This document shows, one piece after another, positions 31,403 to 38,934 of a DNA stretch of 38,934 nucleotides. Position 1 is the first letter of the stretch; the number at the start of each line of letters is the position of its first letter. The notes beneath the pieces are model-generated. The model saw nothing but the letters and a program-made list of their open reading frames with translations. It ran no database searches and was not told where the DNA came from. The DNA comes from Chloroflexota bacterium (GTDB lineage Bacteria > Chloroflexota > Anaerolineae > UBA4142 > SHND01): contig JACQWQ010000154.1 of NCBI GenBank assembly GCA_016209205.1, positions 1-38,934 on the forward strand, written 5' to 3'. A program made the position numbers and the translations under genes.

Positions 31403-31478
31403 GCGTAGTAACGATTTCAATCGTTCCGCCCGTCCCAACGAATAAGGCGATGCACTGCATCGCACGTTACTACAGGTT
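31403..31478. repeat. CGTAGTAACG-family palindromic element before aceB
   Basis: Outer arms GTAGTAACG / CGTTACTAC enclose two small hairpins, AACGATTTCAATCGTT and CGATGCA-CT-GCATCG. Related to 37192-37245. Confidence 0.8.
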
Positions 31479-31495
31479 ATATTCAAGGAGAACGC

Positions 31496-33100
31496 ATGAG
31501 TCACCTCAACCTTCCTGCCGGGGTTGAAATTCTTGGTCCGTTGGACGAAATCGGGGAACAAGTTTTGACCAAGGACGCGCTGAATTTTATTGTGGCGTTA
31601 CAGCGCGAGTTTAATCAACGACGCATCGAGCTCTTGGAAAAACGCGTGGAACGTCAAATGGCGATTGATGCCGGACGCGACCCGACGTTCCTCGCGGAAA
31701 CGGCGCACGTTCGCAATGACCCGCACTGGCGCGTCGCCGCGATCCCTGCGGATTTGGAGCGGCGGCACATTGAAATCACCGGACCGACGGATAAAAAGAT
31801 GCTCATTAACGCGCTCAACAGCGGCGCGGATCTGTTCATGGCGGATTTCGAAGATGCGAATGCGCCGACATGGAGCAATATGCTGCAAGGGCAGAGCAAC
31901 CTCACGGAAGCGATCGAGCGTACGATTTTCCTGCAAACGCCGGAAAAAGAATATCGCTTGAACGACAAGGTGGCAACGTTGATGGCGCGCCCGCGTGGGT
32001 GGCACCTCGAAGAAAAACACTTGCATGTAGATGGGCGCGCCATGTCCGGCGCGCTCTTTGATTTTGGTTTGTATTTTTTCCGTAACGCGCGCCGCTTGCT
32101 TGCCAGGGGCACAGGTCCCTATTTCTATCTGCCCAAGCTCGAGTCGCATCTCGAAGCGCGCTTGTGGAATGACGTATTTGTGTTCGCACAGAATTATGTC
32201 GGATTGCCGACGGGCGCCATCAAAGTGACGGTATTGATTGAAACCATTCTCGCCGCGTTCGAGATGGAAGAAATTTTGTATGAATTGCGCGAGCACATTG
32301 CGGGCTTGAACGCGGGGCGCTGGGATTACATTTTTTCGTGCATCAAAAAATTCCGCGCGCGTCAGAATGTTTTGTTCCCGGACCGCGCGCAGGTGACCAT
32401 GACGGCGCCGTTCATGCGCGCGTATACGGAACTGCTCGTGCGGACGTGTCACAAACGCGGCGCGCACGCAATGGGCGGCATGGCAGCATTTATTCCTTCG
32501 CGCAAAGATTTGGAAGTGAACGCGAATGCGTTGGCTAAAGTGCGCGAGGACAAATTGCGCGAATCGAAAGACGGTTTCGACGGGACGTGGATTGCGCATC
32601 CCGATTTGGCGCCGACCGTGCGCGAGGTCTTTGATGCGGCGTTGGGCGAAAAAGCGAATCAAAAAGAACGGCTGCGCGAAGACGTAAATGTGATTGCGGC
32701 GCAGTTGATTGATTTCACGGTCCCCGGCGGCAAAATCACCGCAGCGGGCGTGCGCAACAACATTAGCGTAGCAATCCAATACATGGAAGCGTGGCTGCGC
32801 GGCAACGGCGCGGTGGCGCTCAATAATTTGATGGAAGACGCCGCGACGGCAGAAATCGCGCGTTCGCAGATGTGGCAGTGGATTCACCACAACGGCGTGC
32901 TGGACGACGGACGCCGTGTGACGCGCGAACTCTATCGCGAGCTCTTTGACGACGAAGTGGAAAAAATCAAGCTCGCGTGGGGCGGGGCAAATGTTGCCAA
33001 GTCGCGTCTTGCCGAGGCGGCGCTCTTGTTTGACCAGTTGGTGACGGCGGAGCAATTGTCGGACTTTATGACGCTGCCGGCGTACGCGTATTTGGATTGA
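31496..33100 (+). CDS. aceB: Malate synthase A
   Basis: AceB condenses glyoxylate and acetyl-CoA to malate, the second glyoxylate-bypass step. The 534-aa length matches malate synthase A. Conserved blocks: [17 protein letters not shown] (about residues 113-129), [53 protein letters not shown] (metal-binding Glu), MGGMAAFIP and the C-terminal catalytic segment [25 protein letters not shown] (31485-31490) precedes the ATG. A terminator follows, so aceA has its own promoter. Confidence 0.96.
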   Translation: MSHLNLPAGVEILGPLDEIGEQVLTKDALNFIVALQREFNQRRIELLEKRVERQMAIDAGRDPTFLAETAHVRNDPHWRVAAIPADLERRHIEITGPTDKKMLINALNSGADLFMADFEDANAPTWSNMLQGQSNLTEAIERTIFLQTPEKEYRLNDKVATLMARPRGWHLEEKHLHVDGRAMSGALFDFGLYFFRNARRLLARGTGPYFYLPKLESHLEARLWNDVFVFAQNYVGLPTGAIKVTVLIETILAAFEMEEILYELREHIAGLNAGRWDYIFSCIKKFRARQNVLFPDRAQVTMTAPFMRAYTELLVRTCHKRGAHAMGGMAAFIPSRKDLEVNANALAKVREDKLRESKDGFDGTWIAHPDLAPTVREVFDAALGEKANQKERLREDVNVIAAQLIDFTVPGGKITAAGVRNNISVAIQYMEAWLRGNGAVALNNLMEDAATAEIARSQMWQWIHHNGVLDDGRRVTRELYRELFDDEVEKIKLAWGGANVAKSRLAEAALLFDQLVTAEQLSDFMTLPAYAYLD

Positions 33101-33124
33101 AAGACAGGAAAGACAAGGAATTGA

Positions 33125-33166
33125 GGGAACTGCGGGAAATAAAATTCCTGCAGTTCCCTTGTTTTT
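33125..33166 (+). terminator. Terminator after aceB
   Basis: GGGAACTGCGGGAA (33125-33138), loop TAAAA region, TTCCTGCAGTTCCC (33145-33158), then TTGTTTTTGC. Confidence 0.8.
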
Positions 33167-33243
33167 GCATTTTCATCGTCTTTTTTTTACTAAATCTTTA
33201 CAATCTCCGCGTACATTTTTGTATTCTTCGTGTTATCCTAGAA

Positions 33244-33297
33244 GCGCTCCCCGCGCGCGGCGGCACTGTTGGTCGCAATTACACGCACGGGGAGCGC
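33244..33297. repeat. 10-bp inverted repeat upstream of aceA
   Basis: GCGCTCCCCG (33244-33253) and CGGGGAGCGC (33288-33297), separated by 34 nt, in the aceB-aceA gap 75 nt before the aceA start. A leader hairpin or a regulator site is possible; the rest of the gap (33167-33371) shows no gene. Confidence 0.7.
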
Positions 33298-33371
33298 ACA
33301 TCTTCATCTTTGCTTCACCCGCAGCGTTCACTCGGGCTGATTCCGACGTGAACGCTGTGGTTATTACAAAC

Positions 33372-34823
33372 ATGTCGTACGATCAACAAGTTCTGGCGCT
33401 CGAAAACGAATGGAGGACAGCCGCGCGGTGGCGCGGCATTTTGCGCAACTACACCGCAGCCGACGTAGTACGCTTGCGTGGTTCGACGCGAATTCAATAC
33501 ACGCTCGCGGAAATGGGCGCACGGCGATTGTGGCATTTGCTGGAAACCGAACCGTTCATTCGTTCGCTGGGCGCCATGACCGGCAATCAAGCCGTCGAAA
33601 TGGTCGCAGCGGGGCTGAAAGCGATTTACGTCAGCGGCTGGCAGGTCGCAGGCGACGCGAATGACTCGCTGCAAATGTATCCCGACCAGTCCTTGTATTC
33701 GGTCAGCAGTGTTCCAACCCTCATCAAACGCATCAACAACGCGCTCCAACGCGCCGACCAGATTCATTACCTCCAGTCGGTGAACATGCGCGGCAGCGCC
33801 CCTGACGTAGGGAACGCTCGCCGTAGCGTTCACGGGAACGGGAACGACGGTGGGCGCGGAACTGCTGCGGCGCGCGGGAATGGCGATGCGCGCGGGAATG
33901 CGGCGGGGAGCGGGAACGAAACGGCGTTCGTTCCGTACTGGTTCGCGCCGTTGGTCGCCGATGCGGAAGCGGGTTTTGGCGGCACGCTCAATGTGTTTGA
34001 ATTGGTCAAAGCGATGATCGAGGCGGGCACGGCGGGCGTACATCTCGAAGACCAGGTGTCGGCGCTGAAAAAATGCGGACACATGGGCGGCAAAGTGTTG
34101 GTCGGCGTACATGAATTTATTCCGAAATTGAACGCCGCGCGTTTGGCGGCGGATGTGCTGGGCGTGCCGACGCTCATTATTGCGCGGACGGATGCCGAAG
34201 GCGCGCATCTGATGCACACCATCAACGATCCGGTTGACGAAGCGTTCATGACCGGCGAACGCACCGTCGAAGGATATTATGCGGTGCGCGGCGGCATCGA
34301 ACTCGCCATCGCCAAAGGACGCGCGTACGCGCCGTACGCGGACCTGGTGTGGTGCGAAACCAACAAACCGGATTTAGGCGAAGCGCGCGAGTTTGCACAG
34401 GGCATTCACGAAAAATTTCCGGGCAAATGGTTGGCGTACAATTGCTCGCCGTCGTTCAATTGGAAAAAGCATCTCGATGCCAAGACGATGCTGGGGTTCC
34501 AGGAAAAACTGGGCGAGCTGGGCTACAAATTTCAATTCGTCACGCTGGCAGGTTTCCACACCCTCAACGCGAGCATGTTCCAACTCGCGCACGAATACAG
34601 TCTGGAAGGAATGTTGGCGTACTCGCGTTTGCAGGAACAAGAATTCGAGATGGAACACGCGTACGGCTACAAAGCCGTCAAACATCAAAGTTTCGTCGGC
34701 GCGGGCTATTTCGATCAAGTGCAAGCCGCCCTCACCGGCGACGCGGTCTCGACCAAAGCGTTAGCGGGTTCCACCGAAGAAGCACAGTTTCAAGTTACAA
34801 TGCCCGAGCACGTGATCCACTGA
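33372..34823 (+). CDS. aceA: Isocitrate lyase with a repeat-derived insertion
   Basis: AceA splits isocitrate to glyoxylate and succinate. The 483-aa protein begins [19 protein letters not shown], as in other ICLs. The catalytic Cys is in [12 protein letters not shown] (about residues 231-242), with [43 protein letters not shown] and [12 protein letters not shown] conserved. Between HYLQSVNM and FVPYWFAPL there are about 45 extra Gly/Asn/Ala/Arg-rich residues including [10 protein letters not shown] from a palindromic repeat. The segment lies in a loop, so activity may survive. ATG 33372 is preferred; no clear Shine-Dalgarno. Confidence 0.94.
   Translation: MSYDQQVLALENEWRTAARWRGILRNYTAADVVRLRGSTRIQYTLAEMGARRLWHLLETEPFIRSLGAMTGNQAVEMVAAGLKAIYVSGWQVAGDANDSLQMYPDQSLYSVSSVPTLIKRINNALQRADQIHYLQSVNMRGSAPDVGNARRSVHGNGNDGGRGTAAARGNGDARGNAAGSGNETAFVPYWFAPLVADAEAGFGGTLNVFELVKAMIEAGTAGVHLEDQVSALKKCGHMGGKVLVGVHEFIPKLNAARLAADVLGVPTLIIARTDAEGAHLMHTINDPVDEAFMTGERTVEGYYAVRGGIELAIAKGRAYAPYADLVWCETNKPDLGEAREFAQGIHEKFPGKWLAYNCSPSFNWKKHLDAKTMLGFQEKLGELGYKFQFVTLAGFHTLNASMFQLAHEYSLEGMLAYSRLQEQEFEMEHAYGYKAVKHQSFVGAGYFDQVQAALTGDAVSTKALAGSTEEAQFQVTMPEHVIH
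33812..33831. repeat. Palindromic element inserted in aceA
   Basis: GAACGCT-CGCCGT-AGCGTTC preceded by GTAGG, nearly identical to the cyclase copy. It is followed by a cgggaacg-rich low-complexity stretch to about 33920. Confidence 0.87.
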
Positions 34824-34844
34824 GAAAACTGCATAGGTTCAATT

Positions 34845-34893
34845 AAAAAAGGGCGAGCTTGCGCTGTTGTACGCAAGGGCTCGCCCTAATTCT
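34845..34893. terminator. Bidirectional terminator between aceA and the DUF2442 gene
   Basis: AAAAAA-GGGCGAGC (34851-34858) pairs with GCTCGCCC (34879-34886), followed by TAATTCTTTCT. The A-run upstream becomes a U-run for minus transcripts. Confidence 0.85.
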
Positions 34894-34911
34894 TTCTGCA
34901 GTTCACTGTTA

Positions 34912-35172
34912 CTAGTGAAACAAGAGCGGAAACTTGGCGGGGTTCTCTAACGCTTCCAACTCGATATCCGCGTCCAAGGCGGGCCAATAGAGTCCTGTTT
35001 TGCCGACTGTTTCAATGGTAAATAGATCGCTGACCATAGCTGTAGCAAATACGGGATAATCAGCAAAGGGTACAAAATATTCTTTGCCCCATACCAAAAC
35101 CCAAAAGCCCTGTGAGGTTACGGAAGTAATGCTACTGTCCGAAATGTCTGTTCCAAGCGCTAGTGATTTCAT
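34912..35172 (-). CDS. DUF2442 domain-containing small protein
   Basis: An 86-aa protein from ATG 35172 (a TTG at 35199 is possible). SSITSVTSQGFWVLVWGKEYFVPFADYPVF followed by LYWPALDADIELEAL is the DUF2442 pattern. It overlaps the preceding DUF4160 gene by 41 nt. DUF2442 and DUF4160 proteins recur as adjacent pairs and are suspected toxin-antitoxin partners; which is toxin is not settled from sequence. Confidence 0.82.
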   Translation of the reverse strand: MKSLALGTDISDSSITSVTSQGFWVLVWGKEYFVPFADYPVFATAMVSDLFTIETVGKTGLYWPALDADIELEALENPAKFPLLFH

Positions 35173-35371
35173 TCGCGTACTCTCTGACCAGATCTTCAAT
35201 TTCCTCGAGTTCCTTGGAACTCAAATTGTAATACGTTGCCAATTCAATCCGGGGTTGCAGCCAATACTTGGCATTACCATCGGCAGTGGCAACATGCACA
35301 TGACGCCGCGTTTCTTCGCGACTGTTGAAAAAAAAGCGATACTTGCCTTCGCGTTTGACCGTGGGTGACAT
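35132..35371 (-). CDS. DUF4160 domain-containing small protein
   Basis: A 79-aa protein starting at ATG 35371. MSPTVKREGKYRFFFNS and RRHVHVATADGNAKYWLQP are the DUF4160 hallmarks (PxHVHV and AKxWLxP), and LSSKELEEIEDLVREYANEI is the helical C-terminus. It is the first gene of a two-gene unit with DUF2442, driven by a promoter at 35403-35433. The pair is embedded between aceA and aceK on the opposite strand. Confidence 0.85.
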   Translation of the reverse strand: MSPTVKREGKYRFFFNSREETRRHVHVATADGNAKYWLQPRIELATYYNLSSKELEEIEDLVREYANEITSAWNRHFGQ

Positions 35372-35402
35372 TGTCGCAGTTTCTGACAGGATTTCGTTTC
35401 TA

Positions 35403-35432
35403 ATTATAGCAGTCCACTTGTATAACGAGCAA
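35403..35432 (-). promoter_or_regulatory. Promoter of the DUF4160-DUF2442 pair
   Basis: TTGCTC, 18-bp spacer, TGC-TATAAT (-10 at 35403-35408) on the minus strand. It overlaps the region immediately upstream of aceK (plus-strand TATAAC near 35419), so the two divergent units may interfere. Confidence 0.55.
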
Positions 35433-35439
35433 ATCAATC

Positions 35440-36582
35440 ATGTCTCAGTCGCTCTCTGATTCGCGTCTGGCAAATTTTGGCGCGGCGGCGATTGGCAATG
35501 GGTTTGGGGAATATCACAACGAGTTCAAGGCGATTACGCGCCGCGCCAAGGCGCGCTTTGAACAACGGGATTGGCAGGGCATGTTGGCAGATTCGACGCG
35601 GCGCCTCGAACTGCGCAGCAAAATTATTGCGCGGACGGTGAGCGCGATTCGCGAACTGTTGGACGAGCGCGTGAATGACCACACGGTGTGGGTTGGCATC
35701 AAAGCCGTGTATTCGGGCATGATCGCCGACCGTGACGACTGGGAAATCGCCGAGACGTTTTACAACAGTGTGACGCGTCGCATCTTTGCGACGGTGGGCG
35801 TGGACGCGCAAATCGAATTTGTGGACACGGATTTTGACGCGCCGCCTACGCACGCGCGAACGCCGATTCTGCGCAGCTACGCGAGCACCGATGTTGCGTC
35901 GAAGCGTCTGGATTCGACGGCTGCCCTGATCGAGCACCTCTTGCGCGATTTCACATTTGCCGCGCCGTATCAAGATGTCGCGCGGGATGCGCAGCGCGTC
36001 GCGGTGCAAATTGAACGCAAACTCCGCCGCTTGAGCGCGCCGCTGATGCTCACGCGCGTGCAGATTGCGACCAAGATTTTTTATCGCGGCAGGCGCGCGT
36101 ATTTGGTCGGCAAGTTGTATGCGGGCGCGCACATCCTGCCGTTGGTTTTGGCGCTCCAAAATGACGCGGCGGGCGTACACGTGGACGCGGCGCTGTTGGA
36201 CGAGGACGATGTGAGCATTTTGTTTTCGTTCACGCGTTCGTACTTTTTTGTCGAGGCCGACCGCCCGTATGATCTCGTGCGCTTTTTGCAAACGTTGACG
36301 CCGCGCAAGCGGGCGGCGGAATTGTACATTTCCATCGGCTATCACAAGCACGGCAAAACCGAGTTGTATCGCGATTTGCTCAAGCATCTTGCCAATCGGA
36401 CGATCAATTCGAAATCGCGCCGGGCGAGCGCGGCATGGTCATGCTCGTGTTTCATTTGCCGTCGTACGAAGCGGTCTTCAAAATTATCAAGGATTCGTTC
36501 GACGAGCCGAAACAGACCACACCGGAACAGGTCAAAGCCAAATACAATTTGGTGTTTCGCCACGACCGCGCCGGGCGTTTGA
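35440..36582 (+). CDS. aceK: Isocitrate dehydrogenase kinase/phosphatase, N-terminal part (frameshifted)
   Basis: AceK phosphorylates and dephosphorylates isocitrate dehydrogenase to divert carbon into the glyoxylate bypass. This frame carries the N-terminal regulatory domain (FKAITRRAKARFEQRDW, VWVGIKAVYSGMI, ETFYNSVTRRIF) through SIGYHKHGKTELYRDLLKHLA. After about 36395 it departs from the family, and the correct sequence (DQFEIAPGERGMVMLVFHL) continues in the frame of 36435-37190. Restoring one base near 36397-36401 gives LANRDDQFEIAPG and a protein of about 583 aa, close to E. coli AceK at 578. It completes an aceB-aceA-aceK order as in enterobacteria. Confidence 0.88.
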   Translation: MSQSLSDSRLANFGAAAIGNGFGEYHNEFKAITRRAKARFEQRDWQGMLADSTRRLELRSKIIARTVSAIRELLDERVNDHTVWVGIKAVYSGMIADRDDWEIAETFYNSVTRRIFATVGVDAQIEFVDTDFDAPPTHARTPILRSYASTDVASKRLDSTAALIEHLLRDFTFAAPYQDVARDAQRVAVQIERKLRRLSAPLMLTRVQIATKIFYRGRRAYLVGKLYAGAHILPLVLALQNDAAGVHVDAALLDEDDVSILFSFTRSYFFVEADRPYDLVRFLQTLTPRKRAAELYISIGYHKHGKTELYRDLLKHLANRTINSKSRRASAAWSCSCFICRRTKRSSKLSRIRSTSRNRPHRNRSKPNTIWCFATTAPGV

Positions 36583-37190
36583 TTGACGCGCAGGAATTTG
36601 AACATCTCGAATTCGAGCGCGCTCGTTTCGCCGACGCGTTGTTGGACGAAATGCTGTGCCGTGCGGGCAATACGGCGCGGGTCGAAGACGACCGCGTGGT
36701 CATTCGACATTTGTATGTCGAGCGGCGTCTCGAGCCGTTGAACCTATTTGTGAAATACGCGGACGATGACGCGGTGCGCCGCGCGGTGATGGACTATGGC
36801 AACGCGATCAAGGATTTGGCGAAAGCGAATATCTTTCCCGGCGATATTCTGTTGAAAAATTTCGGCGTGACGCGGCACGGGCGTGTGATTTCGTACGATT
36901 ACGACGAATTGTGCTTGCTGACCGATTTGAATTTTCGCCGGTTGCCGCAGGCGCGCGATGACGACGACGAGTTGGCGGAGGAAACGTGGTTCTACGTAGA
37001 GCCGAACGATTTCTTTCCCGAAGAATTCAAAAAGTGGCTGGGTCTCGCGCCGCAGTGGCAAGCCGTAATCTTGCAAACGCACGCGGATTTATTCGACACG
37101 TCATTTTGGAACGACGTGAAAACGCGGTTACAAGCGGGCGAGGTGATTGATATTTTGCCGTATGCCGAAAGCAAACGCCTGGACGGGTAA
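36435..37190 (+). CDS. aceK: Isocitrate dehydrogenase kinase/phosphatase, C-terminal catalytic part (frameshifted)
   Basis: This frame continues AceK after the one-base shift; family sequence already starts at about 36402. Kinase-fold residues are intact: GMVMLVFHLPSYEAVFKIIKD with the ATP-binding Lys, FVKYADDD, NIFPGDILLKNFGVTRHG with the catalytic Asp, VISYDYDELCLLTD with the metal-binding Asp, and VEPNDFFPEEF. No slippery heptamer is visible at the junction, so programmed frameshifting is unlikely; a real mutation or a sequence error are the alternatives. Confidence 0.88.
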   Translation: MVMLVFHLPSYEAVFKIIKDSFDEPKQTTPEQVKAKYNLVFRHDRAGRLIDAQEFEHLEFERARFADALLDEMLCRAGNTARVEDDRVVIRHLYVERRLEPLNLFVKYADDDAVRRAVMDYGNAIKDLAKANIFPGDILLKNFGVTRHGRVISYDYDELCLLTDLNFRRLPQARDDDDELAEETWFYVEPNDFFPEEFKKWLGLAPQWQAVILQTHADLFDTSFWNDVKTRLQAGEVIDILPYAESKRLDG

Positions 37191-37191
37191 C

Positions 37192-37245
37192 GTAGTAACG
37201 ATTTTAATCGTTCGGCGCCACGAATGAATTCGTCACTACGTTCGT
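37192..37245. repeat. CGTAGTAACG-family palindromic element after aceK
   Basis: CGTAGTAACG start, hairpins AACGATT-TT-AATCGTT and ACGAAT-GA-ATTCGT, and a closing CACTACG. Related to 31403-31478. Confidence 0.75.
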
Positions 37246-37256
37246 CGTCTCAATCG

Positions 37257-37285
37257 TTGGCGCAACGGATATCCTGTAATAAAAT
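37257..37285 (+). promoter_or_regulatory. Promoter of the BTAD regulator gene
   Basis: TTGGCG (37257-37262), 17-bp spacer, TAAAAT (37280-37285); the ATG at 37297 is 11 nt downstream, another short-leader case. Confidence 0.5.
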
Positions 37286-37296
37286 CTCCCGAACCG

Positions 37297-38934
37297 ATGT
37301 CGAACTCTGCTGCGATTGACCTACAAATCCAGCTCTTTGGTGATTTCCGCGTGGTCAACAAAGAGCGTGCGATTCCGCCGCGCGCGTGGCGGTTGCGCCG
37401 CGCGCGCCAACTCGTGAAATTGCTGGCGCTTGCCCCGCAACACCAACTTGCGCCGGATGTTATCGTCGAAACGCTTTGGGCCGCCGCATCACCAGATGCT
37501 ACGCGACACTCCTTGCATCAAGTTGTCTATACAGCGCGGCGCGCGTTGGGTACAGTGAACGCGCTGGAAGAACGGAGCATCGTTTGGGGAAACGAGCTCG
37601 TCGCGCTTTGTCCCGACGGCGGGCTGTGGACGGATGTGGGAGCGTTTGAAACGGCGACACAGCATGCGCGCCGCGCGCAAACCATCGAATCGTACCAAGC
37701 CGCGCTCGCATTGTACACGGGAGAATTGCTGCCCGAAGACCGTTATGCCGAGTGGACCTTGGCGCGGCGCGAAGAACTGCGCCAACTGCATTTATCGCTG
37801 CGCGTGGAACTCGCCGCGCGCTATGAGCGCGAACGCGCGTTTGCGGACGCGCGCCAATTGCTTGAACGCGTGGTCGCCGAGGACCCACTGCGCGAAGAGG
37901 CGCACCGCGCGTTGATGCGTTTGTATGCGCGTGAGGGCAAACGCCCGCGCGCGTTAAAACAATATCACGCGCTGCGCGAACATCTGGCGCGCGAGCTGGA
38001 GGTGGAACCGGATGCCGCCACACAGCAATTGTATGAAACGCTCCACACCGCATCGGAGGACGCCCCGTGCATTTCCAATCTGGCTCTCGCGCTTTCAAGT
38101 TTCGTCGGACGCGTCCAAGATGTTGCGGCGGTAGAGACACTGTTGCGGCGGGCGCGTCTGCTCACCTTGTGCGGACCCGGCGGCGCGGGCAAAACGCGGC
38201 TCGCGCTGGAATGTGCGCGCCGGATGACGGATGCTGAAAACGTATTTTGGATCGAATTGGCGCCGCTGGGCGCGCCCGCGCTGCTGCCGAACGTGCTCGC
38301 CGCCGCGTTGAACATTCAAGAACAAGGCGCGGACAATCTTGCACAGCGCATCGCGCGCGTCTTGCGCGCGCAACCATGTCTGCTCGTTTTGGACAATTGC
38401 GAACATTTGCTGGATGCGGTTGCGCCGTTTGCGAAAACGCTTTTGCAGCAGTGTCCGGATTTGAAAATCTTGGCGACGAGCCGCGAGCCGCTGCGCGTGT
38501 TGGGCGAACAGGTTTGGCAGCTCGCGCCGCTGGCGTATCCGCGCGAAATTTCCAACGACGCATTGGCGACGCTGGCGCAGTTCGAGGCAGTGCAATTGTT
38601 CATCGAACGCGCCCACGCGGTCATGCCGTCGTTTGCATTTACCGCCGAAAACGCGACTGCGGTGGTCAACATCTGCCGCCGTCTGGAAGGGCTGCCGTTG
38701 GCGCTGGAACTCGCCGCCGCGCGGGTCAATGCGCTCTCGGCGCAGCAGATTGAAAGCGGCTTGGACGACGCGCTGCAATTATTGGCGCTGGGAGAACGCG
38801 CGCAGCTGCCGCGCAATCAAACCATGCGCGCGGCGATCGAGTGGAGTTATGCGCTGCTCACTGCTGCCGAAAAAAATTTGTGGGCGCAGTTAGCCGTCTT
38901 CGTGGGCGGATTTTCGCTGGACGCGGCGCAAGCG
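37297..38934 (+). CDS. AfsR/SARP-type BTAD regulator with NB-ARC-like ATPase (3' end outside window)
   Basis: The frame is open from ATG 37297 to the window end (546 codons). Residues 1-95 form a winged-helix DNA-binding domain (IQLFGDFRVVN, ARQLVKLLALAP, HSLHQVVYTARRAL). Residues about 100-250 are a bacterial transcriptional activator domain (YTGELLPEDRYAEW, ARQLLERVVAEDPLREEAHRALMRLY). Then follows a STAND ATPase: P-loop LCGPGGAGKTRLALE (about 287-301), Walker B LLVLDNCEHLLD and ILATSREPLRVLGE, and the GLPLALELAA motif. TPR repeats usually follow in this family. Such proteins are signal-dependent activators; the target is unknown. Confidence 0.9.
   Translation, partial: MSNSAAIDLQIQLFGDFRVVNKERAIPPRAWRLRRARQLVKLLALAPQHQLAPDVIVETLWAAASPDATRHSLHQVVYTARRALGTVNALEERSIVWGNELVALCPDGGLWTDVGAFETATQHARRAQTIESYQAALALYTGELLPEDRYAEWTLARREELRQLHLSLRVELAARYERERAFADARQLLERVVAEDPLREEAHRALMRLYAREGKRPRALKQYHALREHLARELEVEPDAATQQLYETLHTASEDAPCISNLALALSSFVGRVQDVAAVETLLRRARLLTLCGPGGAGKTRLALECARRMTDAENVFWIELAPLGAPALLPNVLAAALNIQEQGADNLAQRIARVLRAQPCLLVLDNCEHLLDAVAPFAKTLLQQCPDLKILATSREPLRVLGEQVWQLAPLAYPREISNDALATLAQFEAVQLFIERAHAVMPSFAFTAENATAVVNICRRLEGLPLALELAAARVNALSAQQIESGLDDALQLLALGERAQLPRNQTMRAAIEWSYALLTAAEKNLWAQLAVFVGGFSLDAAQA

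Noticed and set aside
31598..33055. Long minus-strand open frame opposite aceB
   Set aside because: Shadow of malate synthase; no motifs, His/Arg/Ala-rich composition typical of antisense frames.
36390..36410. Programmed -1 frameshift in aceK
   Set aside because: No X-XXY-YYZ slippery heptamer or downstream pseudoknot is evident; a missing base is simpler.
1..38934. tRNA or rRNA genes
   Set aside because: No cloverleaf with a GTTCRANNC arm or conserved rRNA sequence was recognised by eye; a covariance-model scan would be decisive.

Overview
The window is a compact, GC-rich bacterial chromosome segment. CGCG-rich codons, short HisG paired with HisZ, DUF4012 and DUF2723 proteins, an AfsR-like BTAD/ATPase regulator and abundant 7-bp tandem repeats together suggest Chloroflexota (Anaerolineae-like). 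That placement is inference from gene content; no rRNA is present to test it.

Layout. 1-3329 (minus): Maf pyrophosphatase, PcrA/UvrD helicase, and the first 18 codons of a gene resembling hemL. 3431-9583 (plus): DUF4012 membrane protein, phosphohexomutase, DUF2723 membrane protein, nucleotidyltransferase-like protein. 9729-12265 (minus): YchF and FolC. 12378-15867 (plus): DUF1385 membrane protein, cyclase-family hydrolase, ArsR-type repressor and methyltransferase sharing one palindromic operator, then two small unknown ORFs. 15850-27141 (minus): a complete histidine operon in the order leader-hisZ-hisG-hisD-hisC-hisB-hisH-hisA-hisF-hisI-hisE, followed by an RNA ligase gene carrying an intein. 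27391-31399: small membrane protein, CocE-type hydrolase (minus), patatin-like lipase. 31496-37190: aceB, aceA and a frameshifted aceK, forming a glyoxylate-bypass cluster, with a convergent DUF4160/DUF2442 pair between aceA and aceK. 37297 to the end: a truncated BTAD/NB-ARC regulator.

Main discoveries. (1) A classical his attenuator precedes hisZ: a TTGACA-16-TACAAT promoter, an almost leaderless 36-aa peptide with five His in seven codons, stacked hairpins, then an intrinsic terminator. (2) A 363-aa intein with LAGLIDADG-like motifs sits exactly in the nucleotidyl-transfer motif KVDG/S of an Rnl1-like RNA ligase. (3) Several families of short palindromic or composite repeats lie in frame inside conserved enzymes (PcrA, cyclase, isocitrate lyase, HisF, HisC, DUF2723), recalling Rickettsia palindromic elements. 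(4) Heptanucleotide arrays with many different 7-bp words occupy most gene boundaries and often supply stop codons. (5) hisC has lost about 40 codons near its C-terminus, and aceK is broken by a one-base shift. (6) Many genes have a -10 box only 6-11 nt before the start codon, implying widespread leaderless or near-leaderless mRNAs.
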